Origin: CAVTPD01 sp963736575
GTDB lineage: Bacteria; Bacteroidota; Bacteroidia; Cytophagales; JAAEPT01
Direction of reading: 5' to 3'
Length of the DNA stretch: 64,000 nt
NCBI GenBank assembly: GCA_963736575.1
Contig: CAVTPD010000001.1
Location: forward strand, 372,001 to 436,000
The notes below the pieces were generated by a model, which saw only the letters and a program-made list of their open reading frames with translations, searched no databases and was not told the origin of the DNA. Of the stretch, positions 19,351 to 27,809 are shown piece after piece; the stretch's first letter is position 1; the number at the start of each line of letters is the position of its first letter. The translations under genes were made by a program, and so were the position numbers.

Positions 19351-20350
19351 TATGCTTATCCGCAATGTTGCCAGTATGGATAAGAAACAGCAATTAAGAG
19401 CCTTTTGAAAAGGTTTTCTCCAAAATATCTTCTGTTTAGCTTATAGCAAAATTCATTTATGTAATTCTGAAGGTTTTTACCGCTGATCTTGTGGTAAACA
19501 CCTAAGAAGTTCCTCTTTGCATTAGAAATAGCGATGTGTACCCACTTTAAAGTATCATTAGTAGTTTCTTTGTCTGATTTCACGCTGTAGTGTCCTTCTA
19601 CAAAATCAGCTATATCTACATAACTTTTACTTTTATCTGAAAATACGATAGCCAATTCACTCAAATTTTCCTTAATGACTTTATTTATACTTTCTGATTT
19701 TTGAGTATCCAAAACTTTCATTTTATAGTACCTGCAATGTTTGCTTTTAACACCTGTTTCAGGGTTTTCCAACGGGGTAGATTCAACCATGGTAGCTATA
19801 TTTTTTTGCTTCTGGCTTCCTTTTCCTCGTTTAAGTTTCTTTCCCTTTTTATGAGCTACTTCAAAATAACCTTCATCAAACTCAATCATTCCATGCAATT
19901 GATATAGGTCATCTCTTTTACCCATGGCTTCTCGAATTTTATGCATCATATTCCAGATACTTTCATAGCGGGAGTGGTTGAGTTGTCGTTGAAGTTCACA
20001 GGCAGATATTCCTTTCTTAGAAAAACTCATAAACATCATAGCCAGAAACCATTTTCTAAAAGGAAGGTTACTGCTTTCCAGTATTGTACCGCTTTTAAGA
20101 GTTGTTCTAAATCCACAATGGGCACATTGCCACTGATATTTAGCTTTTAACCAATAATGCTTGTGGCTTTTACATTTTTTGCAAACCACTCCTTGGGTTT
20201 CTCTAACTTGTTTAAAATGTAGTTTACAACTGATCTCATCTGGAAATATATCAACAAATTCTAATATGTTCATAGCATTGATTTTTATGACCAAGTTAGG
20301 TCTAAGCTACGCAACCAATCTGCGGACTGGTATAATTACGGATGAGCATA
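19351..20350 (-). mobile_element. Complete IS1595-family insertion sequence, 1000 bp
   Basis: The element is bounded by 25-bp terminal inverted repeats, 19351-19375 and 20326-20350, that match at 20 of 25 positions; the outer end begins TATGCT. It is flanked by a perfect 8-bp target duplication TTATTTTA. It holds one transposase gene on the minus strand, whose stop codon lies inside the left repeat. Everything needed for transposition appears intact. It sits in the intergenic region between two divergent genes, both of which are frameshifted. Confidence 0.88.
19356..20273 (-). CDS. IS1595-family (ISXO2-like) transposase
   Basis: A 305-residue transposase. The N-terminus has a zinc ribbon (CKKCKSH...CAHCGFRT, about residues 32-55) and a helical part with SKKGISACELQRQL. 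The ISXO2-like DDE-type domain starts at about residue 130 with IEFDEGYFEV. A longer frame from TTG 20294 exists, but the ATG at 20273 fits the family start (MNILEFVDIFP). The frame is intact, in contrast to the genes around the element. Confidence 0.92.
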   Translation of the reverse strand: MNILEFVDIFPDEISCKLHFKQVRETQGVVCKKCKSHKHYWLKAKYQWQCAHCGFRTTLKSGTILESSNLPFRKWFLAMMFMSFSKKGISACELQRQLNHSRYESIWNMMHKIREAMGKRDDLYQLHGMIEFDEGYFEVAHKKGKKLKRGKGSQKQKNIATMVESTPLENPETGVKSKHCRYYKMKVLDTQKSESINKVIKENLSELAIVFSDKSKSYVDIADFVEGHYSVKSDKETTNDTLKWVHIAISNAKRNFLGVYHKISGKNLQNYINEFCYKLNRRYFGENLFKRLLIAVSYPYWQHCG

Positions 20351-20358
20351 TTATTTTA
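20351..20358 (+). repeat. Target-site duplication, right copy (TTATTTTA)
   Basis: Exact direct copy of 19343-19350, immediately outside the right terminal inverted repeat. Confidence 0.85.
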
Positions 20359-20470
20359 TTAAAATATAGAATGATCCTATTTAAGGGTTTAAAGTAGTGG
20401 TTTTGGTTGCGAACATTTTCTGATTTTTTTTGTTGATGTATACTTCATTCCTAAGACTCTTTTTACAACT

Positions 20471-22313
20471 ATGAAGATTGAAAAAAACTATTTGCCTATT
20501 GAAGATTATGGTATAATTGGTAATTTAAATACGACAGCTCTTGTATCTAAACAAGGTAGTATTGATTTCCTTTCCTACCCAAGGTTTGACGATCCAACAA
20601 TTTTCGGAAGATTATTAGACAATGAGATAGGAGGTTTTTTTTCTATTGATATTTTAAACTCAAACGTTACCTATAAACAACTTTATTTACCAGATACAGC
20701 TGTTTTACTAACCAGATACCTTGTTAATGAAGGTATTGCAGAACTTACTGACTTTATGCCTTTAGAAGAAGTAGAGGGAGGCTTTGTTTTAGTACGGAAG
20801 CTTAAAGTAATAAAAGGACAACATACTTTTAAAGTAAAATTATCTCCGCGGTTTGTTTATGGAAATGAAGGTTTTGAGTTAAAAAAAGAGAATGGGAATC
20901 TAATTATTTGTAATAAAAAGACGGGAGATAATATTTTACGTATTATAAGTGATGTTGTGTTTCAGTATAAAGATGATTGTCTAGTTGCGGAGGTTAATTT
21001 GAAGAGTAAAGATGAAATTGTTTTTGTTCTTTTAGAAGAAAAAATACTTCAAGAGAATCCAGAAAAAAGAAGAGATAAAGCCTGATTTTTCAGGTTCTTC
21101 TTTTGATTATACGGTTTCTTTCTGGCACAAATGGGTAGCTAAATTTAGTTATAACGGAAGATGGCAAGATATTGTCAACAGATCGGCAATTACACTAAAA
21201 TTACTGACTTCTCACGAGTATGGTTCTACAATAGCGGCAGCTACTTTTGGCTTACCAGAATTAATTGGAGGTAAAAGAAATTGGGATTATCGTTTTTGCT
21301 GGATAAGGGATTCAGCTTTTACTATGTTAAATTTTTTGGAGTTAGGTTATGTTAATGAAGCTCAAAAATTTATTGAATGGATACAACAGCGTACATTAGA
21401 AATGGATGACGCCAATGAGTTAAAGTTAATGTATAGAGTAGACGGTTCTTCTGATTTGGAGGAAAAGGAACTTAAATATTTAAAAGGCTATAAAAATTCT
21501 TATCCAGTACGTATAGGTAATGGGGCTTACAATCAGTTTCAGCTAGATATTTACGGAGAATTAATTGATACTATTTATATATACAATAAAAAAGCAGAAC
21601 CTATTAGTTATGCATTTTGGCAGAATCTAGTTAAGATAATTGATTTTGTAGCTGAAAATTGGAAAAAAAAGGACAGAGGTATTTGGGAGGTAAGAGATGT
21701 TAAACAAGAATTTATTATTTCAAAAGTGATGTGTTGGGTAGCCTTAGATAGAGGGATTTTGATTGCTGAAAACCGCTCTTTTCCGGCACCTTTACAACAT
21801 TGGAAGAAAATTAGAGACGCTATTTTTAATGACGTTTTTTATAATTATTGGAATGAAGATAAACAAGCTTTTGTACAGTACCGCGGGGCATCTACATTAG
21901 ATGCGTCTGTTTTATTAATTCCGTTGGTTAGAATGTTGAGCCCCAAAGAACCGCGTTGGATATCTACACTAAAAGCTATTGAAGAAGAACTTATAACCGA
22001 TTCTTTGGTGTATAGATATAGACTAGATGAAGGAGCTAGTGATGGTTTTTCCGATGAAGAGAGTACATTTTCCATGTGTTCTTTTTGGTATATAGAGTGT
22101 TTAGCCAAATCGGGAGATATTGATAAAGCAGTACTTTGCTTTGAAAAAATGCTAGGCTATGCCAATCATCTTGGTTTATTTTCTGAGGAAATTAGCGTTA
22201 AAGGAGAGTTGTTAGGTAATTTTCCGCAAGCATTTACTCATTTAGGATTGATTAGTGCTGCCCGTCAATTAAAAGCACTTATTGATAATGAGAATTTATT
22301 AAATAAGGCTTAA
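20471..22313 (+). pseudogene. Glycoside hydrolase family 15 (glucoamylase/trehalase-like), frameshifted
   Basis: A GH15 enzyme of about 613 aa when repaired. The N-terminal trehalase-type domain opens with LPIEDYGIIGNLNTTALVSK and FLSYPRFDDPTIFG. The catalytic (alpha/alpha)6 part has GGKRNWDYRFCWIRDSAF, a family signature, and DEGASDGFSDEESTFSMCSF with the acidic residues expected in the active site. The frame breaks at the six-A run near 21062-21067: with five A's the protein continues as ENPEKEEIKPDFSGSSFDY, through to the second long frame. A single extra A in a homopolymer is thus enough. Substrate would be an alpha-glucan or trehalose. No signal peptide, so cytoplasmic. Confidence 0.88.
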
Positions 22314-22476
22314 AAGTTTAACCGAAAGCTTTGCCATATAAAAACGGGAGTAGAAAGTTTAAATTGAAAAAATTAACTCTACGTTTACTCTATTTTTCTA
22401 TGTTTTTCTATCAGTTTTCTGTTTTACTTCTATTATGCTTTTATTCGTTTTTATACTATTAAAGGCATAAAACAGA

Positions 22477-22500
22477 AAAACCCCAGCGTTAACTGAGGTT
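22477..22500 (-). terminator. Rho-independent terminator downstream of tRNA-Lys
   Basis: On the minus strand AACCTCAG and CTGGGGTT pair (one mismatch) around the loop TTAACG and are followed by a T-run. It lies 6 bases after the tRNA 3' end. Confidence 0.75.
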
Positions 22501-22505
22501 CTGTG

Positions 22506-22578
22506 TGATTCGGCTGGGATTCGAACCCAGGACCCTCTCATTAAAAGTGAGATGCTCTACCAGCTGAGCTACCGAATC
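22506..22578 (-). tRNA. tRNA-Lys (anticodon TTT)
   Basis: A 73-nt cloverleaf. The acceptor stem pairs GATTCGG with CCGAATC and is followed by discriminator A. The D-arm has AGCTGGTAGAG, the anticodon stem pairs TCTCA with TGAGA around the loop CTTTTAA (anticodon TTT), and the T-loop is GTTCGAATC. CCA is not encoded, as usual in Bacteroidetes. Confidence 0.96.
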
Positions 22579-22592
22579 AATAAATTTTTTAT

Positions 22593-22600
22593 TACTTTTG
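22593..22600 (+). promoter_or_regulatory. -7-like element upstream of the SH3/TPR gene
   Basis: TACTTTTG matches TAnnTTTG and lies about 80 bases before the ATG at 22683, just behind the tRNA start. No clear -33 box. Confidence 0.3.
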
Positions 22601-22682
22601 TACTTTATGAAGGTCGTTTCCCTCAATCGCGATGCAAAGTTAGGGGTATATTTAAAAAAAGCAAAGGTTAGCTAGTAAAAAA

Positions 22683-23393
22683 ATGAAGAATCTTTACGTT
22701 TTATTGTTTTCAGTTTTCGGTTTAGTGTCTTTTTCATCTCATTCACAGGTTTTTAAGGGCGATTCTCTTTTCGGAAATAAAAAATATATAGAGGCCTTGA
22801 ATCAGTATAATTCCGTTTTTCAGTCGGGTTTTTACTCCGAAAGCATGATTTTGAAGATGGCCTACATTAATGAAGGATTGGGAAATAACGAAGAAGCAAT
22901 TTATTATTTAAGCTTTCTGAATAGAGAAAAACCATCTGCCGATTTGCAAAATAAAATTGAAGCATTAGCTGTTGAAAATGGATATTCTGGTTATGCTTTT
23001 AATGATTTGTCTGTGGTGCAGCTTTGGTTAAAAAATAATTACCGAACGATCTTAATGATTTCGTTAGGAGTCATAGGGCTTTGTGTGTTGGTCTTTCTGG
23101 TAGATATTAAGTATGGCAAGCTTTACAGGCAGATAATGCCTTTAGCGGTGCTAGCAATTGTAATAACGGTGTTCTTTTCTTCGGTAAAGATATATTCTAA
23201 GCAAGCAGTAGTGGTAAAAGAGAATTGTATGGTTTATCAAGAAGATTCTGAATTTTCGGCACAACTGAAAAAAATAAAAAAGGGCAACTTAGTTACCCTT
23301 TTAAAAAGCTCTAATACCTGGAATCTTGTTCAGATTGAAGGCGAGAAAGAAGGTTATGTAAAAGCCAATAAGCTTAAACTTTTATTGAACTAA
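22683..23393 (+). CDS. TPR/SH3-domain membrane protein
   Basis: A 236-residue protein with a signal peptide (residues 1-21, ending SHSQ). Tetratricopeptide-like helices follow at about 25-95 (FKGDSLFGNKKYIEALNQYN). Two hydrophobic segments lie at about 120-140 and 150-167. The C-terminal 65 residues form a bacterial SH3 domain (VVVKENCMVYQEDSEFSAQL, then WNLVQIEGEKEGYVKANKLKL without the usual extension). The order TPR-two helices-SH3 resembles BatE-type proteins of the Bacteroidetes aerotolerance operon, but the other Bat genes are absent. Convergent with argH, overlapping by 12 bases. Confidence 0.7.
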   Translation: MKNLYVLLFSVFGLVSFSSHSQVFKGDSLFGNKKYIEALNQYNSVFQSGFYSESMILKMAYINEGLGNNEEAIYYLSFLNREKPSADLQNKIEALAVENGYSGYAFNDLSVVQLWLKNNYRTILMISLGVIGLCVLVFLVDIKYGKLYRQIMPLAVLAIVITVFFSSVKIYSKQAVVVKENCMVYQEDSEFSAQLKKIKKGNLVTLLKSSNTWNLVQIEGEKEGYVKANKLKLLLN

Positions 23394-24719
23394 AGATTTA
23401 ATGGCTTCTTTTGTTTTTTCAAATTCGAAAGAAGCTACAACCTCTTGCATCATTTCTCTAATTTGATCGTTGCAAAGGTTTCCAATACTTCCTTCATGGG
23501 TGTGATTTACCAAATGGGACGTGTTAAAGTTCCCGTTTTCAATGTCTTCACCTACTTGTTTATAAGCATCTCTAAAAGGGATTCCTTTTAAAACCAATCG
23601 GTTTACTTCTTCTACGCTAAATAAATACTGGTATTTTTCGTCTTCCAGAATGTCTTTGTTTACAATAATGTTTTCGAACATTACGGTAGCTAATTGCATA
23701 CAATCTTTAAGTTGGCCAAATACTGGGAAGAAATGGTCTTTCACCAATTGCATTTCTCTGTGGTAGCCGGAAGGCAAGTTGTTCATTAAGCCAGTTATTT
23801 CATTCGGTAGCGTAGAAATGATGTTGCATTTACCACGAATAATTTCAAAAACATCTGGGTTTTTTTTATGTGGCATTATGCTAGAACCGGTAGTTAACTC
23901 TTTAGGGAAGCTAACAAATCCTAAATTCTGGTTCATGTATAGGCAAACATCCATAGACATTCTAGCCAATGTAGAGGCAATAGAAGCCATGGCCATGCTA
24001 ACTAGTTTTTCTGTCTTTCCACGGCTCATTTGGGCATAAACCACGTTATAGTTTAAGTTTTCAAAACCTAAAAGTTTAGTGGTTAATGTTCGGTTTAACG
24101 GGAAAGAAGAACCATAACCAGCGGCGCTACCCAATGGGTTTTTGTTTACCACACGGTAAGCACCGCGTAACATTTCTAAATCATCTACTAAGCTTTCGGC
24201 ATAGGCGCCAAACCAAAGACCTAAAGAAGAAGGCATGGCTATCTGTAAATGGGTATAACCAGGTATTAAAATATCTTTGTATTGGTTACTTTTTTCAATT
24301 AGTAAGCCGAAAAAACGTTCTACGGTATAAACCATGTCTTCAATTTCGGAACGCATATAGAGTTTTAGGTCTACTAAAACTTGGTCGTTTCGGGAACGGC
24401 CGCTGTGTATTTTTTTACCTATGTCGCCAATTCTTCGGGTTAGTTCTAATTCTACTTGCGAGTGAATGTCTTCTACACCCTCTTCAATTTTAAAATCACC
24501 TTTTTTAATAAGGCGGTAAATGTCTTTTAGCTCAACCTGAATTTTTTTTAACTCGTCTTTTTCTAATAAACCAATGGTTTCTAGCATTTCGGTGTGGGCT
24601 AAAGAACCCAATACATCAAAAGGAGCAAGGTGCATATCCCATTTGGTGTCGTTCCCAACGGTGAATTCTTCAATCAGTTGATCTGTGCTGTAGCTTTTTT
24701 CCCAAAGTTTCTTGGCCAT
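23382..24719 (-). CDS. argH: Argininosuccinate lyase
   Basis: The last enzyme of arginine synthesis: it splits argininosuccinate into arginine and fumarate. The 445-residue length is normal. The superfamily signature GSSIMPHKKNPD is near residue 282, with the catalytic serine in the flexible loop. Other conserved parts are HSGRSRNDQV near 110 and PGYTHLQIAMP near 158. It starts with ATG under a good -7 element. No other arg gene is adjacent. Confidence 0.96.
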   Translation of the reverse strand: MAKKLWEKSYSTDQLIEEFTVGNDTKWDMHLAPFDVLGSLAHTEMLETIGLLEKDELKKIQVELKDIYRLIKKGDFKIEEGVEDIHSQVELELTRRIGDIGKKIHSGRSRNDQVLVDLKLYMRSEIEDMVYTVERFFGLLIEKSNQYKDILIPGYTHLQIAMPSSLGLWFGAYAESLVDDLEMLRGAYRVVNKNPLGSAAGYGSSFPLNRTLTTKLLGFENLNYNVVYAQMSRGKTEKLVSMAMASIASTLARMSMDVCLYMNQNLGFVSFPKELTTGSSIMPHKKNPDVFEIIRGKCNIISTLPNEITGLMNNLPSGYHREMQLVKDHFFPVFGQLKDCMQLATVMFENIIVNKDILEDEKYQYLFSVEEVNRLVLKGIPFRDAYKQVGEDIENGNFNTSHLVNHTHEGSIGNLCNDQIREMMQEVVASFEFEKTKEAIKSLVQ

Positions 24720-24741
24720 AACTTGTAATTATATCTGGTTA

Positions 24742-24749
24742 CAAATATA
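24742..24749 (-). promoter_or_regulatory. -7 promoter element of argH
   Basis: The minus strand reads TATATTTG, a match to TAnnTTTG, 22 bases before the argH ATG. Confidence 0.5.
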
Positions 24750-24823
24750 GTTATATATCAAAAACATCAGGAATATATCTAAATTGAGGTGGAATTGATG
24801 TTTTGAAATAAAAGATAGTTAAC

Positions 24824-25126
24824 ATGATTGCACACATTGTTTGCTGGAAAGTAAAAGAAGAATTTAACGGAGCAAAAAAAGAATCTCTAATACAGGAATT
24901 TAAAGAGAAACTGGAGGCTTTGCCAGCGTTAATTGATATTATAGTAGACTTTCAGGTGGGGGTGAATTTCACAAATACGCCAGCCGGATGCCATTTGTCT
25001 TTGTATTCTACTTTTAAAACCAAGGAAGACTTAGAGACATATGCGGTACATCCAGACCATAAAAAAGTGGTAGAATTTGCTGGTCAAATTGTGATTGATC
25101 GAGTGGTTTCTGATTACGAATTTTAG
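24824..25126 (+). CDS. Dabb family (stress-responsive A/B barrel) protein
   Basis: A 100-residue protein with the dimeric alpha/beta-barrel (Dabb) fold. The family hallmark is the opening MIAHIVCWKVKEE and the later LSLYSTFKTKEDLETYAVHPDHKKV. Homologues in plants are salt-stress or lyase-like proteins; bacterial members are mostly uncharacterised. No catalytic residues can be assigned with confidence. It stands alone and ends at a terminator. Confidence 0.85.
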   Translation: MIAHIVCWKVKEEFNGAKKESLIQEFKEKLEALPALIDIIVDFQVGVNFTNTPAGCHLSLYSTFKTKEDLETYAVHPDHKKVVEFAGQIVIDRVVSDYEF

Positions 25127-25133
25127 AATGTTC

Positions 25134-25167
25134 AAAAGTAGTTTCAATTGATTTTGAAGCTACTTTT
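25134..25167 (+). terminator. Rho-independent terminator after the Dabb gene
   Basis: Arms 25134-25147 and 25154-25167 pair over 14 bp with one G-U type mismatch, around a 6-base loop, and end in a T-run on the plus strand. Confidence 0.75.
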
Positions 25168-25250
25168 TTATTGTGCTATATCCTTTTTAACTTTACACAT
25201 TACTGTAATTATAATGCTAGACCTCATATTGGTTTAGTAAAAATCCAGAT

Positions 25251-25826
25251 ATGAAATTACCTCTTAAATTAGTTACGGTTCTTTTTGCCGTTTTAGCAAT
25301 AGGTTTAGCTAGCGTGTTGGCTTTTAGGATAAAAGATAAAAGCGAAGAAAAAAGACTAGTACAACGGGTAGAAAAAGCTGTTAAAACAAAGCTTTTGGCT
25401 ATTAGAGATGCAGAAAAAGGATATAAGTTGAAATATGGAAAGTTTGTAGGCAATTGGGATACGCTCACAAATTTTGTATTGTACGATAAATTTTATATAG
25501 TAGAGAAGAAAGAAGAAGTAATTCCTTTAGGATACGGAAGAGATAGTATTGTATTACATTTAGATACGTTAGGTTCCATTTCAATTAAAGACACTTTATT
25601 CTCTAAAGAAAAATACCCTAATCTAAACCTGAAAAACTTAAGGTATTTGCCACAAGACCAGTCTAAAGAATTTGATTTATATGTGAATGATTTAGACGGT
25701 CTTAGCGTTATAGAAGTAAAAGACACTAAACCGGTTAATCCAGAAAGACAACAGGGAGGAATTAAAGAACCACTTAAATTTGGTTCAACAACTGAAGCTA
25801 CATTAAAAGCAAACTGGGAGAAATAA
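25251..25826 (+). CDS. Conserved protein with N-terminal membrane anchor, function unknown
   Basis: A 191-residue protein with one hydrophobic helix (about residues 6-24, LVTVLFAVLAIGLASVLAF) followed by a basic coiled segment and a beta-rich domain. The start resembles a signal anchor or a pilin-like helix (AEKGYKLKYGKFVGNWDTL follows in the region where pseudopilins keep a conserved helix). I recognise no family. The stop is only one base before the DUF3822 start, so it belongs to the DUF3822-coaD operon. Confidence 0.6.
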   Translation: MKLPLKLVTVLFAVLAIGLASVLAFRIKDKSEEKRLVQRVEKAVKTKLLAIRDAEKGYKLKYGKFVGNWDTLTNFVLYDKFYIVEKKEEVIPLGYGRDSIVLHLDTLGSISIKDTLFSKEKYPNLNLKNLRYLPQDQSKEFDLYVNDLDGLSVIEVKDTKPVNPERQQGGIKEPLKFGSTTEATLKANWEK

Positions 25827-25827
25827 T

Positions 25828-26700
25828 TTGGAAACGTATAAAACTACATTCGAGCAATTAACATCAATTAAAGACAGAAGTTTTTCTATAGATGAAATAG
25901 CTTTTTACAGCTTAAATATCTATTTAGAACCTAGTGGGGTTAGCTTTTGCACTATTGATAAAAAAAGCAAAGAATGTAAAAGTTTAGAGTCCAAGAAATT
26001 TGATTTAGGTGAGTTAAGTTTTCTAACTGCTTTGGAAGAAGCTATTGAAGACCATCATTATTTAAAAGCAGGTTTTTGGAAAGAAATTAACCTTCATTTT
26101 AGAAACCCTTACTTCTCTTTGGTGCCAGCCTCTGTATTTGATAAAAATATATCTGGTAAATATTTAAAAATGAATACCGATTATGATGAAACTCTATTTG
26201 ATTTATTTCATCATAAACATGAGCAATTAAGTCTGTATAACATCTTTGCAGCTCCCAAGAATATAATAGAATACTTCCATAATTTATACCCGGGAAAACA
26301 AATTAATGTTTACCACTCTACCAGCTCTTTATTAGAAGGTGTTTTTCACCAAGGTACACAAGACAATAAATTGTCTGTTTTAACCTCTGGAAAAACAGTT
26401 ACATATGTGTATGTGAAAAGAGATCAGTTAGAATACTGTAATATTTTTACTATTAATACTGCCGAAGATTTTTTGTATTATACCATGCTTATTTTTAAGG
26501 AATTAAATTTGAATCAGGAATTAACAGAGGTTACTTTCTGGGGCGATTTTGATAAAAAAATGAAGCTGGATAGCGCATTGTCTAAATACATTAGAAAAAT
26601 AGAAAAAGGAAAAAGACCTAACGAATTAAAAATTGGAGGTTCATTTTTAGAACTGGATCAATATGAGTACTTTGATCTCTTAAGCACTTATCTTTTATAA
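25828..26700 (+). CDS. DUF3822 family protein
   Basis: A 290-residue protein of the DUF3822 family, found next to coaD and often rsmD in Bacteroidetes. It starts at TTG 25828; no ATG is near. The fold is expected to be an actin/hexokinase-like ATPase relative, but I cannot point to a catalytic motif. The TAA overlaps the coaD ATG by one base. The gene rsmD, which often lies between the two, is missing here. The role is unknown. Confidence 0.7.
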   Translation: METYKTTFEQLTSIKDRSFSIDEIAFYSLNIYLEPSGVSFCTIDKKSKECKSLESKKFDLGELSFLTALEEAIEDHHYLKAGFWKEINLHFRNPYFSLVPASVFDKNISGKYLKMNTDYDETLFDLFHHKHEQLSLYNIFAAPKNIIEYFHNLYPGKQINVYHSTSSLLEGVFHQGTQDNKLSVLTSGKTVTYVYVKRDQLEYCNIFTINTAEDFLYYTMLIFKELNLNQELTEVTFWGDFDKKMKLDSALSKYIRKIEKGKRPNELKIGGSFLELDQYEYFDLLSTYLL

Positions 26701-27167
26701 TGCGTATAGCTGTATTTCCAGGTAGTTTTGATCCTTTTACTAAAGGACATGAAGATGTAGTTAGAAGAGGATTGGTATTGTTTGATAAAGTTATTATTGG
26801 ACTAGGTATAAATTCTAGTAAATCCCGTTTAATAGAATTAGACGAAATGGTTTCTTACATAGAAGAAACATTTAAAAATGAATCCCAGGTAGAAGTCCTT
26901 CCATATTCTGGTTTAACAGCAGAGTTTGTACACAATTGTGGTGCTAATTTTATCTTGAGGGGTTTACGAAATACTACAGATTTTGAATTTGAAAACGGAA
27001 TTGCCCAAGCAAACAAACATCTTAGAAAAGAGTTAGAAACAGTTTTTTTAATTACATCACCGCAGTTTGCATACATATCTTCTACTATTGCTAGAGATAT
27101 TTATAAACATGGAGGAGATGTTTCCGCATTTTTGCCTTATAAACTAAAGCCTAAACATCAGAAGTAA
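26700..27167 (+). CDS. coaD: Phosphopantetheine adenylyltransferase
   Basis: CoaD transfers AMP from ATP to 4'-phosphopantetheine, the fourth step of coenzyme A synthesis. The 155-residue length is typical. The nucleotidyltransferase motif GSFDPFTKGH is at residues 9-18, the substrate-binding LRGLRNTTDFEFE near 88, and the signature ISSTIARDI near 126. All residues are intact. It is translationally coupled to the DUF3822 gene and converges on the outer-membrane protein gene with a 10-base overlap. Confidence 0.96.
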   Translation: MRIAVFPGSFDPFTKGHEDVVRRGLVLFDKVIIGLGINSSKSRLIELDEMVSYIEETFKNESQVEVLPYSGLTAEFVHNCGANFILRGLRNTTDFEFENGIAQANKHLRKELETVFLITSPQFAYISSTIARDIYKHGGDVSAFLPYKLKPKHQK

Positions 27168-27736
27168 TAATTTCCGCCCAGTTGAAATCCTAAGTTTCTC
27201 CATTTTTGGTCACCGTAGGTATAAGGATCGTCAATCATATTTTTAAATCCTTTAATCATACGCAATTCAATAGATATATCTGGATCTACAAAATATTCAC
27301 CACCTAGAACCATCCCAAAATCCATAGAGTGAAGATCACTTCTTACATTTTCTTTTTCACCATCGTATTTCGTTTTACCGGAAAGTAAAATCCCCATTTG
27401 AAAACCACCATAAGCACAAATTTTTGGATTAAAGAAATATTTGTAAACTACGGGTATGTTTAAAAAAGTAAGGTTGGCTTTAACCTTAGAACCATCATCT
27501 TGCTTAAAACGAGCACCTTGCCAAGAAACTTGCATTTCAGGCTGAATAGACATTTTGTCTTTTAAATAAATGTTTATTTTACCTCCAAAATTAACTGAAA
27601 AACGCATAGAAGCTTTTTCAGTTCCGGTTAAGGAAGTAAGATTAAATCCGCCTTTTGCAGCCAATCTGGTTTCTTCTTGTGCGTATGTAAAACTGAAAAT
27701 AGAAACTAAAAGAAAAACTAGTAAGGTTCTTACCAT
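27158..27736 (-). CDS. Outer-membrane beta-barrel protein
   Basis: A 192-residue protein with a signal peptide (about residues 1-19, ending FTYAQE). The rest is alternating beta-strand sequence typical of small outer-membrane barrels (PorT/OmpX-like family): for example LAAKGGFNLTSL, VNFGGKINIYLKD and LGGEYFVDPDISIELRM, ending GFQLGGNYYF with a C-terminal phenylalanine, as required by the Bam machinery. Ligand and role are unknown. It overlaps the end of coaD by 10 bases. Confidence 0.8.
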   Translation of the reverse strand: MVRTLLVFLLVSIFSFTYAQEETRLAAKGGFNLTSLTGTEKASMRFSVNFGGKINIYLKDKMSIQPEMQVSWQGARFKQDDGSKVKANLTFLNIPVVYKYFFNPKICAYGGFQMGILLSGKTKYDGEKENVRSDLHSMDFGMVLGGEYFVDPDISIELRMIKGFKNMIDDPYTYGDQKWRNLGFQLGGNYYF

Positions 27737-27809
27737 GTCATTTATGTTGAATGAATATTTAAACTAATTTAGCATTTTAATTACTATACTAAAATCCTGC
27801 CAATACCAG

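Noticed and set aside
9095..21085. Programmed ribosomal frameshifting or recoding as a reason for the broken frames
   Set aside because: The lesions occur at varied sequences without a shared slippery motif or stem, and the in-frame stop at 12997 is TAA, which is not a selenocysteine or pyrrolysine codon. Decay or sequencing error is simpler.
22314..22476. Small gene or remnant in the T-rich stretch between the GH15 gene and the tRNA
   Set aside because: Only AT-rich sequence with short homopolymers; no start, frame or repeat that holds up.
22506..22578. tRNA gene as integration site of a genomic island
   Set aside because: No duplicated 3' tRNA end or integrase appears on either side, although the decayed region ends close by.
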